A stretch of DNA of 64,000 nucleotides from Pseudomonas viridiflava. Its GTDB lineage: Bacteria > Pseudomonadota > Gammaproteobacteria > Pseudomonadales > Pseudomonadaceae. Within the stretch, counting starts at the first letter, position 1. Each line of letters begins with the position of its first letter. The position numbers and the translations under genes are program-made. Of the stretch, positions 34,223 through 42,892 are shown piece after piece. Below the pieces are notes generated by a model. The model searched no databases and was not told the origin of the DNA. It saw only the letters and a list, made by a program, of their open reading frames with translations. The DNA is taken from contig NZ_LKEH01000027.1 of the NCBI RefSeq assembly GCF_001642795.1, positions 292,325 to 356,324 on the forward strand, given 5' to 3'.

Positions 34223-35980
34223 TCAGCCGTTCTGATGCTTCTTCATTCTGTAGGCAAACTGCGCACGGCTGAGCCCCAACAGCCGTGACGCGGCTGCCAG
34301 ATTCCCCTGACTCTTGGCCATCGCTTCACTGATGAGGCGATGCTCGAGGTCGTCGATGGAAAACCCCTCAGGCTGGCCCAGCGTGTCCAGGAGTGTGGAT
34401 GCAGGTTCCGCATCGGGCTTTGAGCCCAGCGAAAGTCCTCCCTCGTGGTTCAGCGAATACGATTCGACAGGCATCGGTTCATTGCGAAAGATATGGATCA
34501 GGTCGATGGGCTGGCCATCTTCGCTGGCGATCAGGCCGCGTTCGATCAGGTTCTGCAGTTCGCGAACATTGCCCGGAAAGTCGTAGCGCAACAGGGTTTT
34601 CAAGGCCCGCATGGTCAATCCGGCCTGTGTGCGACCGTATTCATGGCAGAACCGTCCGAGAAACGCATTGATGAGCAAAGGCACATCATCCCGGCGTTCA
34701 CGCAGCGGGGGCAGGGCGATGGGGTAGACGTTCAGACGATAGAACAGGTCTTCGCGGAAATCGCCATGCGCCACGGCCTGGCGTAAATCGATGTTGGTTG
34801 CCGCGACGACCCGCACATTGACCTTGATGCCGCTGGAGCCACCGACCCGCTCGATTTCCCGTTCCTGAAGGGCGCGTAACAGCTTGCTCTGGCCCGCGAG
34901 GCTCAGGCAGGTGATCTCATCGAGAAACAGAGTCCCGCCATTGGCGCGCTCGAAGCGACCGGGGCGCGAATGGGTGGCGCCGGTGTAGGCGCCGCGCTCG
35001 ACACCGAACAGCTCGGATTCAATCAGGTTGTCCGGGATCGCCGCGCAATTGAGCGCCACGAAAGGCCCGTCCCGATGGCGACTGAGCTGATGCAACTGGC
35101 GAGCGAACATTTCTTTGCCCACACCTGACTCGCCACTAAACAATACGGTAGCGGGGGTCATGGCAACACGTTGCAGTGCCTGGCTGGCGGCATTGAACGC
35201 GGCACTTGCGCCAATCAACGGATGTTCGGTACCTGTAGAGGGCGCTTCGCTCCAGGGCGCTGCAGAAGGTGCCGCTGGGTTGTGTGGCGCGCTGGAGGAG
35301 ACAACGCTCAGGTAGCCAAGGTCGCGCTCGACATCGCCCCATTGCTCGGCGGTCTTGCCGATCACCCGGCAGCAGTTGTGGCCCATGCCGCGGCATTCCA
35401 CCTCACGGAATATCACAATCTGCCCGAATAGCCCGCTGACGAAACCGGTGGCATAACCGATTTCGGTCCAGCACACCGGATCCTGGCTGATGCCGTGGGA
35501 CGCAAGATGTTCGTCGGCTTCACAGGAGTGGTGCCAGAGGAATTCGCCTTCGTAGAACCCCGACTTCGCATCGAACTTGAAATGCAGCGGCTCGACCTTG
35601 GCCATGCCCTCAAGGGTGTGTAAATGTGTGCCGGCACGGAAAACCGCAGTGGCATCGGCATGCGGCCAGCGCTCTCTGATCAGTCTGGCATCCCGTGCGC
35701 CGGAGAGATAACCGGCGCGGGTAAACATGCCACGCGCCTGCTCCAGACCCAGGCGTTCGATGATTTCCCGACGCAAGGTGCCGAATGACGAGCTGTGCAG
35801 CAGAAGCATGCGCTGGTCGTTGAGCCAGATGCGGCCGTCGTCAGGGGAAAAGAACAGGCATCCGGTCAATTCCTCCGACGTGGGGGACTGACCGGGGTTC
35901 GACCCGGCGCTGTCGCCTTGCGGCGCAAAACGCTCGGCGGCGAAATCCTGATCGGAAAGATGGCGAAGAGGGTTAGTCAT
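34223..35980 (-). CDS. Sigma-54-dependent activator, XylR/DmpR type
   Basis: A 585-aa bacterial enhancer-binding protein. The N-terminal XylR_N/V4R sensory region (residues 20-225, with [16 protein letters not shown]) binds aromatic effectors in relatives. The AAA+ domain has Walker [15 protein letters not shown] (the sigma-54 contact loop, usually GAFTGA) and Walker [10 protein letters not shown] Fis-type HTH is at the C-terminus ([20 protein letters not shown]). It is divergent from the aldehyde dehydrogenase gene, which has a sigma-54 promoter. The start at 35980 follows GGGG; 36040 is an alternative. It probably switches on the coniferyl alcohol part of the cluster. Confidence 0.9.
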   Translation of the reverse strand: MTNPLRHLSDQDFAAERFAPQGDSAGSNPGQSPTSEELTGCLFFSPDDGRIWLNDQRMLLLHSSSFGTLRREIIERLGLEQARGMFTRAGYLSGARDARLIRERWPHADATAVFRAGTHLHTLEGMAKVEPLHFKFDAKSGFYEGEFLWHHSCEADEHLASHGISQDPVCWTEIGYATGFVSGLFGQIVIFREVECRGMGHNCCRVIGKTAEQWGDVERDLGYLSVVSSSAPHNPAAPSAAPWSEAPSTGTEHPLIGASAAFNAASQALQRVAMTPATVLFSGESGVGKEMFARQLHQLSRHRDGPFVALNCAAIPDNLIESELFGVERGAYTGATHSRPGRFERANGGTLFLDEITCLSLAGQSKLLRALQEREIERVGGSSGIKVNVRVVAATNIDLRQAVAHGDFREDLFYRLNVYPIALPPLRERRDDVPLLINAFLGRFCHEYGRTQAGLTMRALKTLLRYDFPGNVRELQNLIERGLIASEDGQPIDLIHIFRNEPMPVESYSLNHEGGLSLGSKPDAEPASTLLDTLGQPEGFSIDDLEHRLISEAMAKSQGNLAAASRLLGLSRAQFAYRMKKHQNG

Positions 35981-36170
35981 TGTTATGCCCCAGGCCTTGA
36001 GTGATCGAAATGATGAAGCGCTCATATAGTTATAAAGCATAACTTAATCAAATGAACAAGCCCGATCGAACGTCCACTCGTTCGGATGTGATGCTCGACA
36101 TATCAAAACAGGGCGCAAGCGTTGGATCCAGAGCGGTCGCGCACAAATATGACCACATGATGGCAAAACC

Positions 36171-36184
36171 GGCACAGCGTTTGC
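36171..36184 (+). promoter_or_regulatory. Sigma-54 (-24/-12) promoter
   Basis: GGCACAGCGTTTGC has the GG and GC of the -24/-12 elements ten bases apart, in an almost consensus context (GGCAC-N5-TTGCT). It lies 75 bases before the aldehyde dehydrogenase start, and its predicted activator is divergently encoded. Confidence 0.75.
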
Positions 36185-36258
36185 TGAGGACTCAGCACGG
36201 CGCAAGCGACCGTTCTTCGGGGCGCGGCGATTACAAACATAAAAGCCGGAGTTTCACC

Positions 36259-37740
36259 ATGTCAGTGTCTGAGCCTGTGTCTTTGCTGCAACCCGCAATC
36301 GCATCCAACTGTATCTTCAACGGTGGCTGGGTACCGTCATCGGCGCCGTTGCGTCCGGTGATCGAGCCCGCCACCGGTGAATTGCTGATGAACACCGCCA
36401 TGGCGGATGCCGCCGATATCGCGGTCGCCTGTCGTGAGGCGGCACTGGCCCAGCCCGCCTGGGCCGCGATGGGACCTCGCGAGAAAGCGGAAATATTTTT
36501 GCTGGCCGCCGACCAGGCTGTCCGCTCCTTCGATGAGTTGTCGTTGTATGTGGCGCGCGAAACCGGCGGCAGCCTGCACAAGGGTGAGCACGAGGTGCGT
36601 GAGGCCATCGTATTGCTGCGCCAGGCGGCAGGGATGTTGTCTCAGGCTCATGGGCACGGCTTGATGCTGCCCGGCGCGGCGGGACGATTGTCGTACGCGC
36701 GACGTGTACCGCATGGCGTGATCGGGATGATTTCACCGTTCAACTTTCCACTGGTCCTGTCGTTGCGCACGGTTGCGCCTGCACTGGCCGCGGGGAACGC
36801 GGTGGTGCTCAAGCCGGATCCGCAGACACCGGTCAGCGGCGGTTTCCTGATTGCCCGCCTGTTCGAACAGGCCGGTCTGCCCAAGGGCCTGCTGCATGTG
36901 TTGCCAGGCGCTGCGGATGCGGGCGAGGCCCTGTGCCGCGACCCCAACGTGCAAATGATCACCTTCACGGGCTCCACTGCTGCGGGCCGCAAGGTCGGTG
37001 AGACGGCGGGGCGCAACCTCAAGAAGGTCTCGCTGGAACTGGGCGGCAAGAACCCGCTGATCATTCTGGAAGATGCCGATCTGGACCTGGCGGCTGGCAA
37101 CGCGGCGTTTGGCGCATGGCTGCATCAGGGCCAGATCTGCATGGCGACCGGGTTGATTCTGGTCCACGAATCCATTGCAGCCGCGTTTACGCGCAAGCTC
37201 GCGGATAAGGCGCGAGCCTTGACCGTGGGCAACGCCGCGCGCGGGGAGGCCGCACTGGGGCCGCTGATCAATGCGCGCCAGGTGCAGCATGTGCATGGGC
37301 TGGTCAGCGAGAGCATAGAGGGGGGCGCGCAGTTGGAAACCGGCGGCGAATACGATGGCCTGTTTTATCGTCCGACCGTGCTCAGCCATGTAAAACCGGG
37401 TATGCGGGTCTTCGAAGAAGAAGTTTTCGGGCCTGTGGCGGTTGTCGTGTCATTCTCCACGGATGAAGAGGCGATCGAGCTGGCCAACCGCAGCGAGTAC
37501 GGCCTGGCGGCGGCGGTGATCTCGCCGTCAGTGGGCCGGGCGATGGCTATCGGTGATCGCCTCAAGTGCGGCTTGTTGCATATCAATGATCAGACCGTGG
37601 CGGACGAATGCATCAACTCCTTTGGCGGGCGCGGTTCATCAGGCAACGGTAGCAGCGTCGGCAGCCCATCCGACGGGGACGAGTACAGCCAATGGCAATG
37701 GGTCACGGTCAAGAATCAGCCGCCGGCTTACCCGTTCTGA
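36259..37740 (+). CDS. Aromatic aldehyde dehydrogenase (coniferyl/benzaldehyde type)
   Basis: A 493-aa NAD(P)+ aldehyde dehydrogenase. The catalytic pair is C294 (HQGQICMATG) and E260 (LELGGKNP); NAD-binding FTGSTAAGRKVGE and ISPFNFPL are present. It resembles benzaldehyde dehydrogenases. Beside a coniferyl-alcohol-dehydrogenase-like gene it probably oxidises coniferyl aldehyde to ferulate. The start at 36259 follows CGGAG; upstream codons to 36052 include the sigma-54 promoter, so they are not coding. The second aldehyde dehydrogenase of the cluster, at 41293, is the better vanillin dehydrogenase. Confidence 0.85.
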   Translation: MSVSEPVSLLQPAIASNCIFNGGWVPSSAPLRPVIEPATGELLMNTAMADAADIAVACREAALAQPAWAAMGPREKAEIFLLAADQAVRSFDELSLYVARETGGSLHKGEHEVREAIVLLRQAAGMLSQAHGHGLMLPGAAGRLSYARRVPHGVIGMISPFNFPLVLSLRTVAPALAAGNAVVLKPDPQTPVSGGFLIARLFEQAGLPKGLLHVLPGAADAGEALCRDPNVQMITFTGSTAAGRKVGETAGRNLKKVSLELGGKNPLIILEDADLDLAAGNAAFGAWLHQGQICMATGLILVHESIAAAFTRKLADKARALTVGNAARGEAALGPLINARQVQHVHGLVSESIEGGAQLETGGEYDGLFYRPTVLSHVKPGMRVFEEEVFGPVAVVVSFSTDEEAIELANRSEYGLAAAVISPSVGRAMAIGDRLKCGLLHINDQTVADECINSFGGRGSSGNGSSVGSPSDGDEYSQWQWVTVKNQPPAYPF

Positions 37741-37798
37741 AGGCTGTCGACAGTTTGAGAAGCACAGGCTCCACCCACAATAACAAGAGCGCACGACT

Positions 37799-38566
37799 AT
37801 GAACCTGAACAACAAAACCCTGATTGTGACTGGCGTGTCTTCCGGTATCGGTGCCGAAGTGGCGAGGCTGGCACGCTTCCAGGGGGCCAGAGTGATCGGC
37901 GTTGACCGCCACGAACCGCAACTGACCCTGGACAGCTTTTTTCAGGCCGATCTCGGCGACCCCGCCAGTATCGATGCGCTGATCGAAAAACTACCCGCCC
38001 AGGTCGACGCGCTGTGCAACATCGCAGGTGTGCCGGGCACCGCGCCTGCCGAGGTCGTGGCCAAGGTCAATTATCTGGGGCTGCGCCATCTGACTCAGGG
38101 CTTGCTGCCGCGCATTGCGCCAGGCGGCAGCATCGTGAATGTCGCCTCGGTTCTCGGCGCGCAATGGCCGGACCGTCTGGAACTGCACAAGGCAATGGCC
38201 AGGACCGAAACCTACGCAGAGGGCCAGGCGTGGCTGGCAGCCAACCCGGTGGCCCAGGAGACCTGCTATCAGTACTTCAAGGAAGCGCTGATCGTCTGGA
38301 CGTTCCAGCAGTCACAGGCCTGGTTCAGAGATCAGTCGGTCCGCATCAACTGCGTGGCGCCGGGGCCGGTGTTTACGCCGATTCTGGGAGACTTCGTCAC
38401 CATGCTGGGTGAAGAGCGCATCGCCAGAGATGGCGCGCGCATGAAGCGTCCGGCCCAGGCCGATGAGGTCGCCGAAGTAATCGCATTCCTGTGCTCCGAC
38501 GCGTCGCGCTGGATCAACGGGGTCAACCTGCCGGTGGATGGAGGGTTGGCGGCGACTTACGTGTGA
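37799..38566 (+). CDS. calA: Coniferyl-alcohol-dehydrogenase-like SDR
   Basis: A 255-aa short-chain dehydrogenase with TGVSSGIGAEVARL (cofactor site), NIAGVPG, the active-site Ser in NVASVLGAQ and the YQYFK pair (Y-x-x-x-K). It has the length of CalA from Pseudomonas sp. HR199, which oxidises coniferyl alcohol to the aldehyde. It follows the aldehyde dehydrogenase gene by 58 bases, consistent with two successive oxidations. The insertion with HKAMARTETYAEGQ also fits this group. Substrate not proven. Confidence 0.8.
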   Translation: MNLNNKTLIVTGVSSGIGAEVARLARFQGARVIGVDRHEPQLTLDSFFQADLGDPASIDALIEKLPAQVDALCNIAGVPGTAPAEVVAKVNYLGLRHLTQGLLPRIAPGGSIVNVASVLGAQWPDRLELHKAMARTETYAEGQAWLAANPVAQETCYQYFKEALIVWTFQQSQAWFRDQSVRINCVAPGPVFTPILGDFVTMLGEERIARDGARMKRPAQADEVAEVIAFLCSDASRWINGVNLPVDGGLAATYV

Positions 38567-38586
38567 AGGGATTCGGTTGATGTAAA

Positions 38587-38615
38587 CCCCGGTCCTGCGT
38601 TCGCGGGATCGGGGC
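38587..38615 (+). terminator. GC-rich hairpin between calA and the channel gene
   Basis: CCCCGGTCCTGCG pairs (with G-U pairs) with CGCGGGATCGGGG around a TTCG loop. It could weaken read-through to the outer-membrane gene or end the first unit. The T tract is poor (CCTTG). Confidence 0.4.
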
Positions 38616-38651
38616 CTTGAAAACAACAATAAGAACCAAAGGAATTACAAG

Positions 38652-39599
38652 ATGCAGAAGTCTATCTTGCGTACCGTCGTGGCCGCCTCATTGGTCGCCT
38701 TGTCTTCAACCGCTCACGCTTATGACTTGCCCGGTCTCAATCTGGGCAACACCAGCTTTTATGATGGTTCTCCCGCGCCGGACGGGCCGGGCTGGTATCT
38801 GGAGGAGTACGCCAACTTCGCCAAGGCCGACCGTTTCAATGACGTCAATGGCAACAAGTTGCAGTTACCCAAGCAGGAAGTTGAAGTACTGGCGCTGACC
38901 ACCCAACTCATCTACGTCGCACCCCCTCTGGCCAATGGCGCGATGCCCGGCATTACGGCGATCAACACGTCGTTGGCGCACGTTGACGTCGATGACGGTC
39001 TGGGCAACTCGGCCCTCAGCTCCAGAGCCGGGTTTGGTGATTTGATCATCGGCCCGTTTCTGCAATTGCCGACGATTTCAAATGCCGATGGCAGTCCGCT
39101 GCTGACCCAGCGGGTCGAGGCTGACATTGCGATTCCGGTTGGCGCTTACGACCGCAATCGATCAATCAACCCCGGTAGCAACTTCTGGTCGTTCAACCCT
39201 TACTACGCCGCGACTTACTGGTTCTCGCCAAAATGGTCGGCCAGCGGCCGCTTCATGTACCTGTGGAACGGCAAGAACGACGACCCCCAGGCTGGCTTCG
39301 GCAACGCCTCCGACACCCAGGCCGGACAGGCCCTGCACGCCAATCTGACCCTGCAGTACGCCGTCAGCGAGCAACTTTCCGTGGGCCTCAATGGCTACTG
39401 GCTCAAGCAGTTCACCGACACTCAGGTAGACGGGCACGACGTGAGTGGCCGCAAGGAAAAGGTCTGGGCCATCGGGCCTGGGTTTCTTTACGCGTTCAGC
39501 AAGCAGAACGTGCTGACGGTCAACAGCTACTTCGAGCAGGGTGCCGAGAACCGTACGGAAGGGAACAAGGTCGTGCTCAATTTTCTGCACGAATTGTAA
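38652..39599 (+). CDS. Outer-membrane phenol-degradation (MetA-type) channel protein
   Basis: A 315-aa exported protein with a signal peptide (SILRTVVAASLVALSSTAHA) and alternating strands typical of PF13557 (phenol MetA degradation; TodX/FadL-like beta barrels): ARG-free WSFNPYYAATYWFSPKWSASGR, LTLQYAVSEQLSVGLNGYWL and a C-terminal NFLHEL. It probably admits hydrophobic aromatic acids or alcohols across the outer membrane for this pathway. Confidence 0.82.
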   Translation: MQKSILRTVVAASLVALSSTAHAYDLPGLNLGNTSFYDGSPAPDGPGWYLEEYANFAKADRFNDVNGNKLQLPKQEVEVLALTTQLIYVAPPLANGAMPGITAINTSLAHVDVDDGLGNSALSSRAGFGDLIIGPFLQLPTISNADGSPLLTQRVEADIAIPVGAYDRNRSINPGSNFWSFNPYYAATYWFSPKWSASGRFMYLWNGKNDDPQAGFGNASDTQAGQALHANLTLQYAVSEQLSVGLNGYWLKQFTDTQVDGHDVSGRKEKVWAIGPGFLYAFSKQNVLTVNSYFEQGAENRTEGNKVVLNFLHEL

Positions 39600-39664
39600 A
39601 CGCCGTCGCGAGCAGGTTTTCCAATCAAACATGCCGCCAGCGACAGGCGCTGGCGTGCCTGGCC

Positions 39665-40153
39665 TCAGGCTTGGTAGACCTTTTTCAACAGTCGCAGCAA
39701 TTCTTCGCGCTCCTGACTGTTCAAGGCCGACGTGGAATCCAGATCGCTTTGCGCAGCGATCTGTTTCAGTTCCTTGAGCAGCGTTTCGCCGGTCTTGCTG
39801 AGGAAGATCCCGTACGACCGCTTGTCCGGTTTGCAGCGCAGACGGACCGCCAATGCGCGGCTTTCCAGCTTGTTCAGCAGCGGCACGACCTGCGGTGGCT
39901 CGATGGCCAGCGCCTTGGCCAGGTCGGCCTGCATCAGGCCCGGATTCTTGTCGATGATCGCCAGCGCAGAAAATTGCGCGGGTCGCAGGTCGTGACTCGA
40001 CAAACGTGCGATGAGGTTCTGGAAAAGTTTGAGCTGTGCCCGGCGCATGGCGTAACCGATCAGGTCGTCCAGTGCGGAGTCCATAGGCAACGACGCCTCG
40101 GTAACCTGTGCCGCGGTTGGGCAGAGGGTGGCGATGTCGGATGGCTTGGCCAT
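39665..40153 (-). CDS. MarR-family repressor of the hydroxycinnamate operon (FerR-like)
   Basis: A 162-aa winged-helix regulator with HDLRPAQFSALAIIDKNPGL, LAKALAIEPPQVVPLLNKLE and CKPDKRSYGIFLSKTG. MarR proteins divergent to ech (FerR, FerC) are released by hydroxycinnamoyl-CoA thioesters. It is divergent from ech with AT-rich inverted repeats between. The start at 40153 follows AAAGGA and removes an unlikely 32-residue extension. Confidence 0.85.
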   Translation of the reverse strand: MAKPSDIATLCPTAAQVTEASLPMDSALDDLIGYAMRRAQLKLFQNLIARLSSHDLRPAQFSALAIIDKNPGLMQADLAKALAIEPPQVVPLLNKLESRALAVRLRCKPDKRSYGIFLSKTGETLLKELKQIAAQSDLDSTSALNSQEREELLRLLKKVYQA

Positions 40154-40271
40154 TGAAAATCCAGTCCTTTTGGGTGATGAGCAATGTTTTCGGCAGTGTG
40201 CCGGTGTTCGCGGGCGAAGGCCATGGGCATTCGCAGTTGTGACCAGCATATCCGAATGGAGTGCGGTAAAT

Positions 40272-40290
40272 GTTAATTAAGGTTAATAAC
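40272..40290. promoter_or_regulatory. Probable FerR-type operator
   Basis: GTTAATTAAGGTTAATAAC is an imperfect 19-bp palindrome, followed by AGTTA-N7-TAACT (40291-40307). Both are AT-rich and lie between the divergent MarR gene and ech, a typical MarR operator layout. Confidence 0.55.
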
Positions 40291-40361
40291 AGTTAATTGA
40301 CATAACTAATTTTCCGGTTTAGGTTTGATTCATCTTCCAATCAAAACAAGAGAGCACCACG

Positions 40362-41192
40362 ATGAGCACGTACGAAGGCCGCTGGACCACCGTCAAGGTC
40401 GAAATCGAGCAGGGCATTGCCTGGGTCATCCTCAACCGCCCGGAAAAACGCAACGCCATGAGCCCTACGCTGAACCGGGAGATGATCGATGTGCTGGAAA
40501 CGCTCGAACAGGATCCTGAGGCCGGCGTACTGGTCTTGACCGGTGCCGGTGATGCCTGGACCGCCGGGATGGACCTCAAGGAGTATTTCCGTGAAGTGGA
40601 CGCCGGTCCGGAAATCCTTCAGGAGAAGATTCGTCGCGAAGCGTCCCAGTGGCAGTGGAAACTGCTGCGCATGTACGCCAAGCCGACCATCGCCATGGTC
40701 AACGGCTGGTGCTTCGGGGGTGGTTTCAGTCCGCTGGTGGCATGCGACCTGGCGATCTGTGCCGATGAGGCCACCTTCGGTCTTTCGGAAATCAACTGGG
40801 GCATTCCGCCGGGCAATCTGGTCAGCAAAGCCATGGCCGATACCGTGGGCCATCGTCAGTCGCTTTACTACATCATGACCGGCAAGACCTTCGATGGCCG
40901 CAAGGCTGCCGAGATGGGCCTGGTCAACGAAAGCGTGCCGCTCGCGCAACTGCGTCAGGTGACCATCGATCTGGCGCTCAATCTGCTGGAGAAGAATCCG
41001 GTCGTGCTGCGCGCCGCCAAACATGGCTTCAAGCGTTGCCGCGAACTCACCTGGGAGCAGAACGAGGATTACCTGTACGCCAAACTCGATCAATCGCGTC
41101 TGCTGGACAAGGAAGGCGGTCGCGAGCAGGGCATGAAACAGTTCCTCGACGACAAGAGCATCAAGCCGGGCCTGCAGGCCTACAAGCGCTGA
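40362..41192 (+). CDS. ech: p-Hydroxycinnamoyl-CoA hydratase/lyase (feruloyl-CoA to vanillin)
   Basis: A 276-aa crotonase, the same length as HCHL of P. fluorescens AN103. The known catalytic residues fall at identical positions: S123, E143, W146 and Y239. It adds water to feruloyl-CoA and cleaves the product to vanillin and acetyl-CoA. The sequence also has the oxyanion CFGGGFSPLVACD. It is the first gene of the ech-vdh-fcs-aat unit. Confidence 0.95.
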   Translation: MSTYEGRWTTVKVEIEQGIAWVILNRPEKRNAMSPTLNREMIDVLETLEQDPEAGVLVLTGAGDAWTAGMDLKEYFREVDAGPEILQEKIRREASQWQWKLLRMYAKPTIAMVNGWCFGGGFSPLVACDLAICADEATFGLSEINWGIPPGNLVSKAMADTVGHRQSLYYIMTGKTFDGRKAAEMGLVNESVPLAQLRQVTIDLALNLLEKNPVVLRAAKHGFKRCRELTWEQNEDYLYAKLDQSRLLDKEGGREQGMKQFLDDKSIKPGLQAYKR

Positions 41193-41197
41193 CACGA

Positions 41198-41223
41198 ATC
41201 CGGCATGGCCCGCTATGCCGGAT
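41198..41223. repeat. Inverted repeat between ech and vdh
   Basis: ATCCGGCAT pairs with ATGCCGGAT around an eight-base loop just after the ech stop. It lacks a T tract, so it more likely stabilises the ech message than ends transcription. Confidence 0.45.
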
Positions 41224-41292
41224 GACCTGTTGAAGCTAACGTGATCAAACGCTGCACTGTATTCCCGATAAATAGAATAAAGAGGAATCACC

Positions 41293-42741
41293 ATGCTGGA
41301 CGTGCCCCTGCTGATCGGCGGCCAGTCGTGCCCCGCCCGCGACGGACGTACTTTCGATCGTCGCAATCCCGTGACGGGCGAAGTGGTTTCGCGCGTCGCC
41401 GCAGCCACCCTTGAAGACGCAGATGCCGCGGTCGCCGCTGCTCAGGCTGCGTTTCCGGCCTGGTCAGCAATGGCGCCAGGTGAGCGTCGTGCCCGCCTGA
41501 TGCAGGCGGCCGAGCAATTGCAGGCGCGCAGCGCCGAATTCATTGCTGCAGCGGGCGAGACCGGTGCGATGGCCAACTGGTATGGCTTCAATGTCCATCT
41601 GGCGGCCAACATGCTGCGTGAAGCCGCGTCGATGACGACCCAGATCAATGGCGAGATCATTCCTTCCAATGTGCCCGGCAACTTTGCCATGGCGTTGCGG
41701 CAGCCGTGTGGCGTGGTGCTGGGCATTGCACCGTGGAACGCGCCGGTGATTCTGGCCACACGCGCCATCGCCATGCCGCTGGCCTGCGGCAATACCGTGG
41801 TGCTCAAGGCCTCCGAACTGAGCCCGGCCGTGCATCGCCTGATCGGTCAGGTGCTGCAGGACGCGGGACTGGGCGACGGGGTGATCAATGTAATCAGTAA
41901 CGCACCGGCCGATGCGCCCGCCATCGTTGAGCGGCTGATCGCCAACCCAGCGGTGCGTCGGGTCAATTTCACCGGTTCCACTCATGTGGGACGCATCGTC
42001 GGCGAGCTTTCGGCCCGCCACCTGAAACCGGCCTTGCTGGAACTGGGCGGCAAGGCACCCTTTCTGGTGCTGGACGATGCCGATCTGGACGCTGCCGTAG
42101 AGGCCGCTGCATTTGGTGCCTACTTCAATCAGGGCCAGATCTGCATGTCCACCGAACGCCTGATCGTAGACCGCAAAGTAGCCGATGCCTTTGTCTCGAA
42201 ACTGGCGGCCAAGATCGAAACGCTGCGGGCAGGTCCTCCGGACGACAGTACGTCTGTGCTGGGTTCACTGGTCGATGTCGGCGCGGGAACGCGTATCAAG
42301 GCGTTGATCGACGACGCCGTAAGCCAGGGCGCAAAACTGATTGCTGGCGGACAGCTCAAGGGCAGCATCCTGCAGCCCACCTTGCTGGACGATGTCACCG
42401 ACAGCATGCGTTTGTATCGCGAAGAGTCCTTCGGGCCGGTTGCGGTGCTGATTCGTGGGGAAGGGGACGAGGAGCTGCTGCGCCTGGCCAACGACTCGGA
42501 ATTTGGCCTGTCGGCGGCGATTTTCAGTCGCGACACCACTCGCGCTCTGGCACTGGCGCAGCGGGTCGAGTCGGGCATTTGCCATATCAACGGTCCCACT
42601 GTTCAGGACGAGGCGCAGATGCCGTTTGGTGGGGTCAAGTCCAGTGGTTATGGCAGTTTCGGCGGCAAGGCATCGATCGAGCACTTCACTCAGTTGCGTT
42701 GGGTGACGTTGCAAAACGGGCCGCGGCACTACCCGATCTGA
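41293..42741 (+). CDS. vdh: Vanillin dehydrogenase
   Basis: A 482-aa NAD+-dependent aldehyde dehydrogenase that oxidises vanillin to vanillate. It has C284 in NQGQICMSTE, E250 in LELGGKAP, NAD contacts FTGSTHVGRIVGE and APWNAPVILATRAIAMPLACGN. The position between ech and fcs and the length fit Vdh of HR199 and AN103. GAGGAATCACC is its ribosome binding site. The gene ends in PRHYPI. Confidence 0.95.
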   Translation: MLDVPLLIGGQSCPARDGRTFDRRNPVTGEVVSRVAAATLEDADAAVAAAQAAFPAWSAMAPGERRARLMQAAEQLQARSAEFIAAAGETGAMANWYGFNVHLAANMLREAASMTTQINGEIIPSNVPGNFAMALRQPCGVVLGIAPWNAPVILATRAIAMPLACGNTVVLKASELSPAVHRLIGQVLQDAGLGDGVINVISNAPADAPAIVERLIANPAVRRVNFTGSTHVGRIVGELSARHLKPALLELGGKAPFLVLDDADLDAAVEAAAFGAYFNQGQICMSTERLIVDRKVADAFVSKLAAKIETLRAGPPDDSTSVLGSLVDVGAGTRIKALIDDAVSQGAKLIAGGQLKGSILQPTLLDDVTDSMRLYREESFGPVAVLIRGEGDEELLRLANDSEFGLSAAIFSRDTTRALALAQRVESGICHINGPTVQDEAQMPFGGVKSSGYGSFGGKASIEHFTQLRWVTLQNGPRHYPI

Positions 42742-42892
42742 ACCGTTTATGTCGGTGCGTGCACCTTGATAAGGGGTGTCAGTGCTGACCAGTCAGGCAC
42801 AACAATAACAAGGCCGCAGCCAGCCGCTGCCACGCTCGCCACGAACCGCCATGTGCCGTTCGGTGTGCGCGTGCCTTGACGGAGAGACGCTC

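Noticed and set aside
36052..36258. N-terminal extension of the aldehyde dehydrogenase
   Set aside because: It would read through the sigma-54 promoter and adds no conserved sequence; the ATG at 36259 has a good ribosome site.
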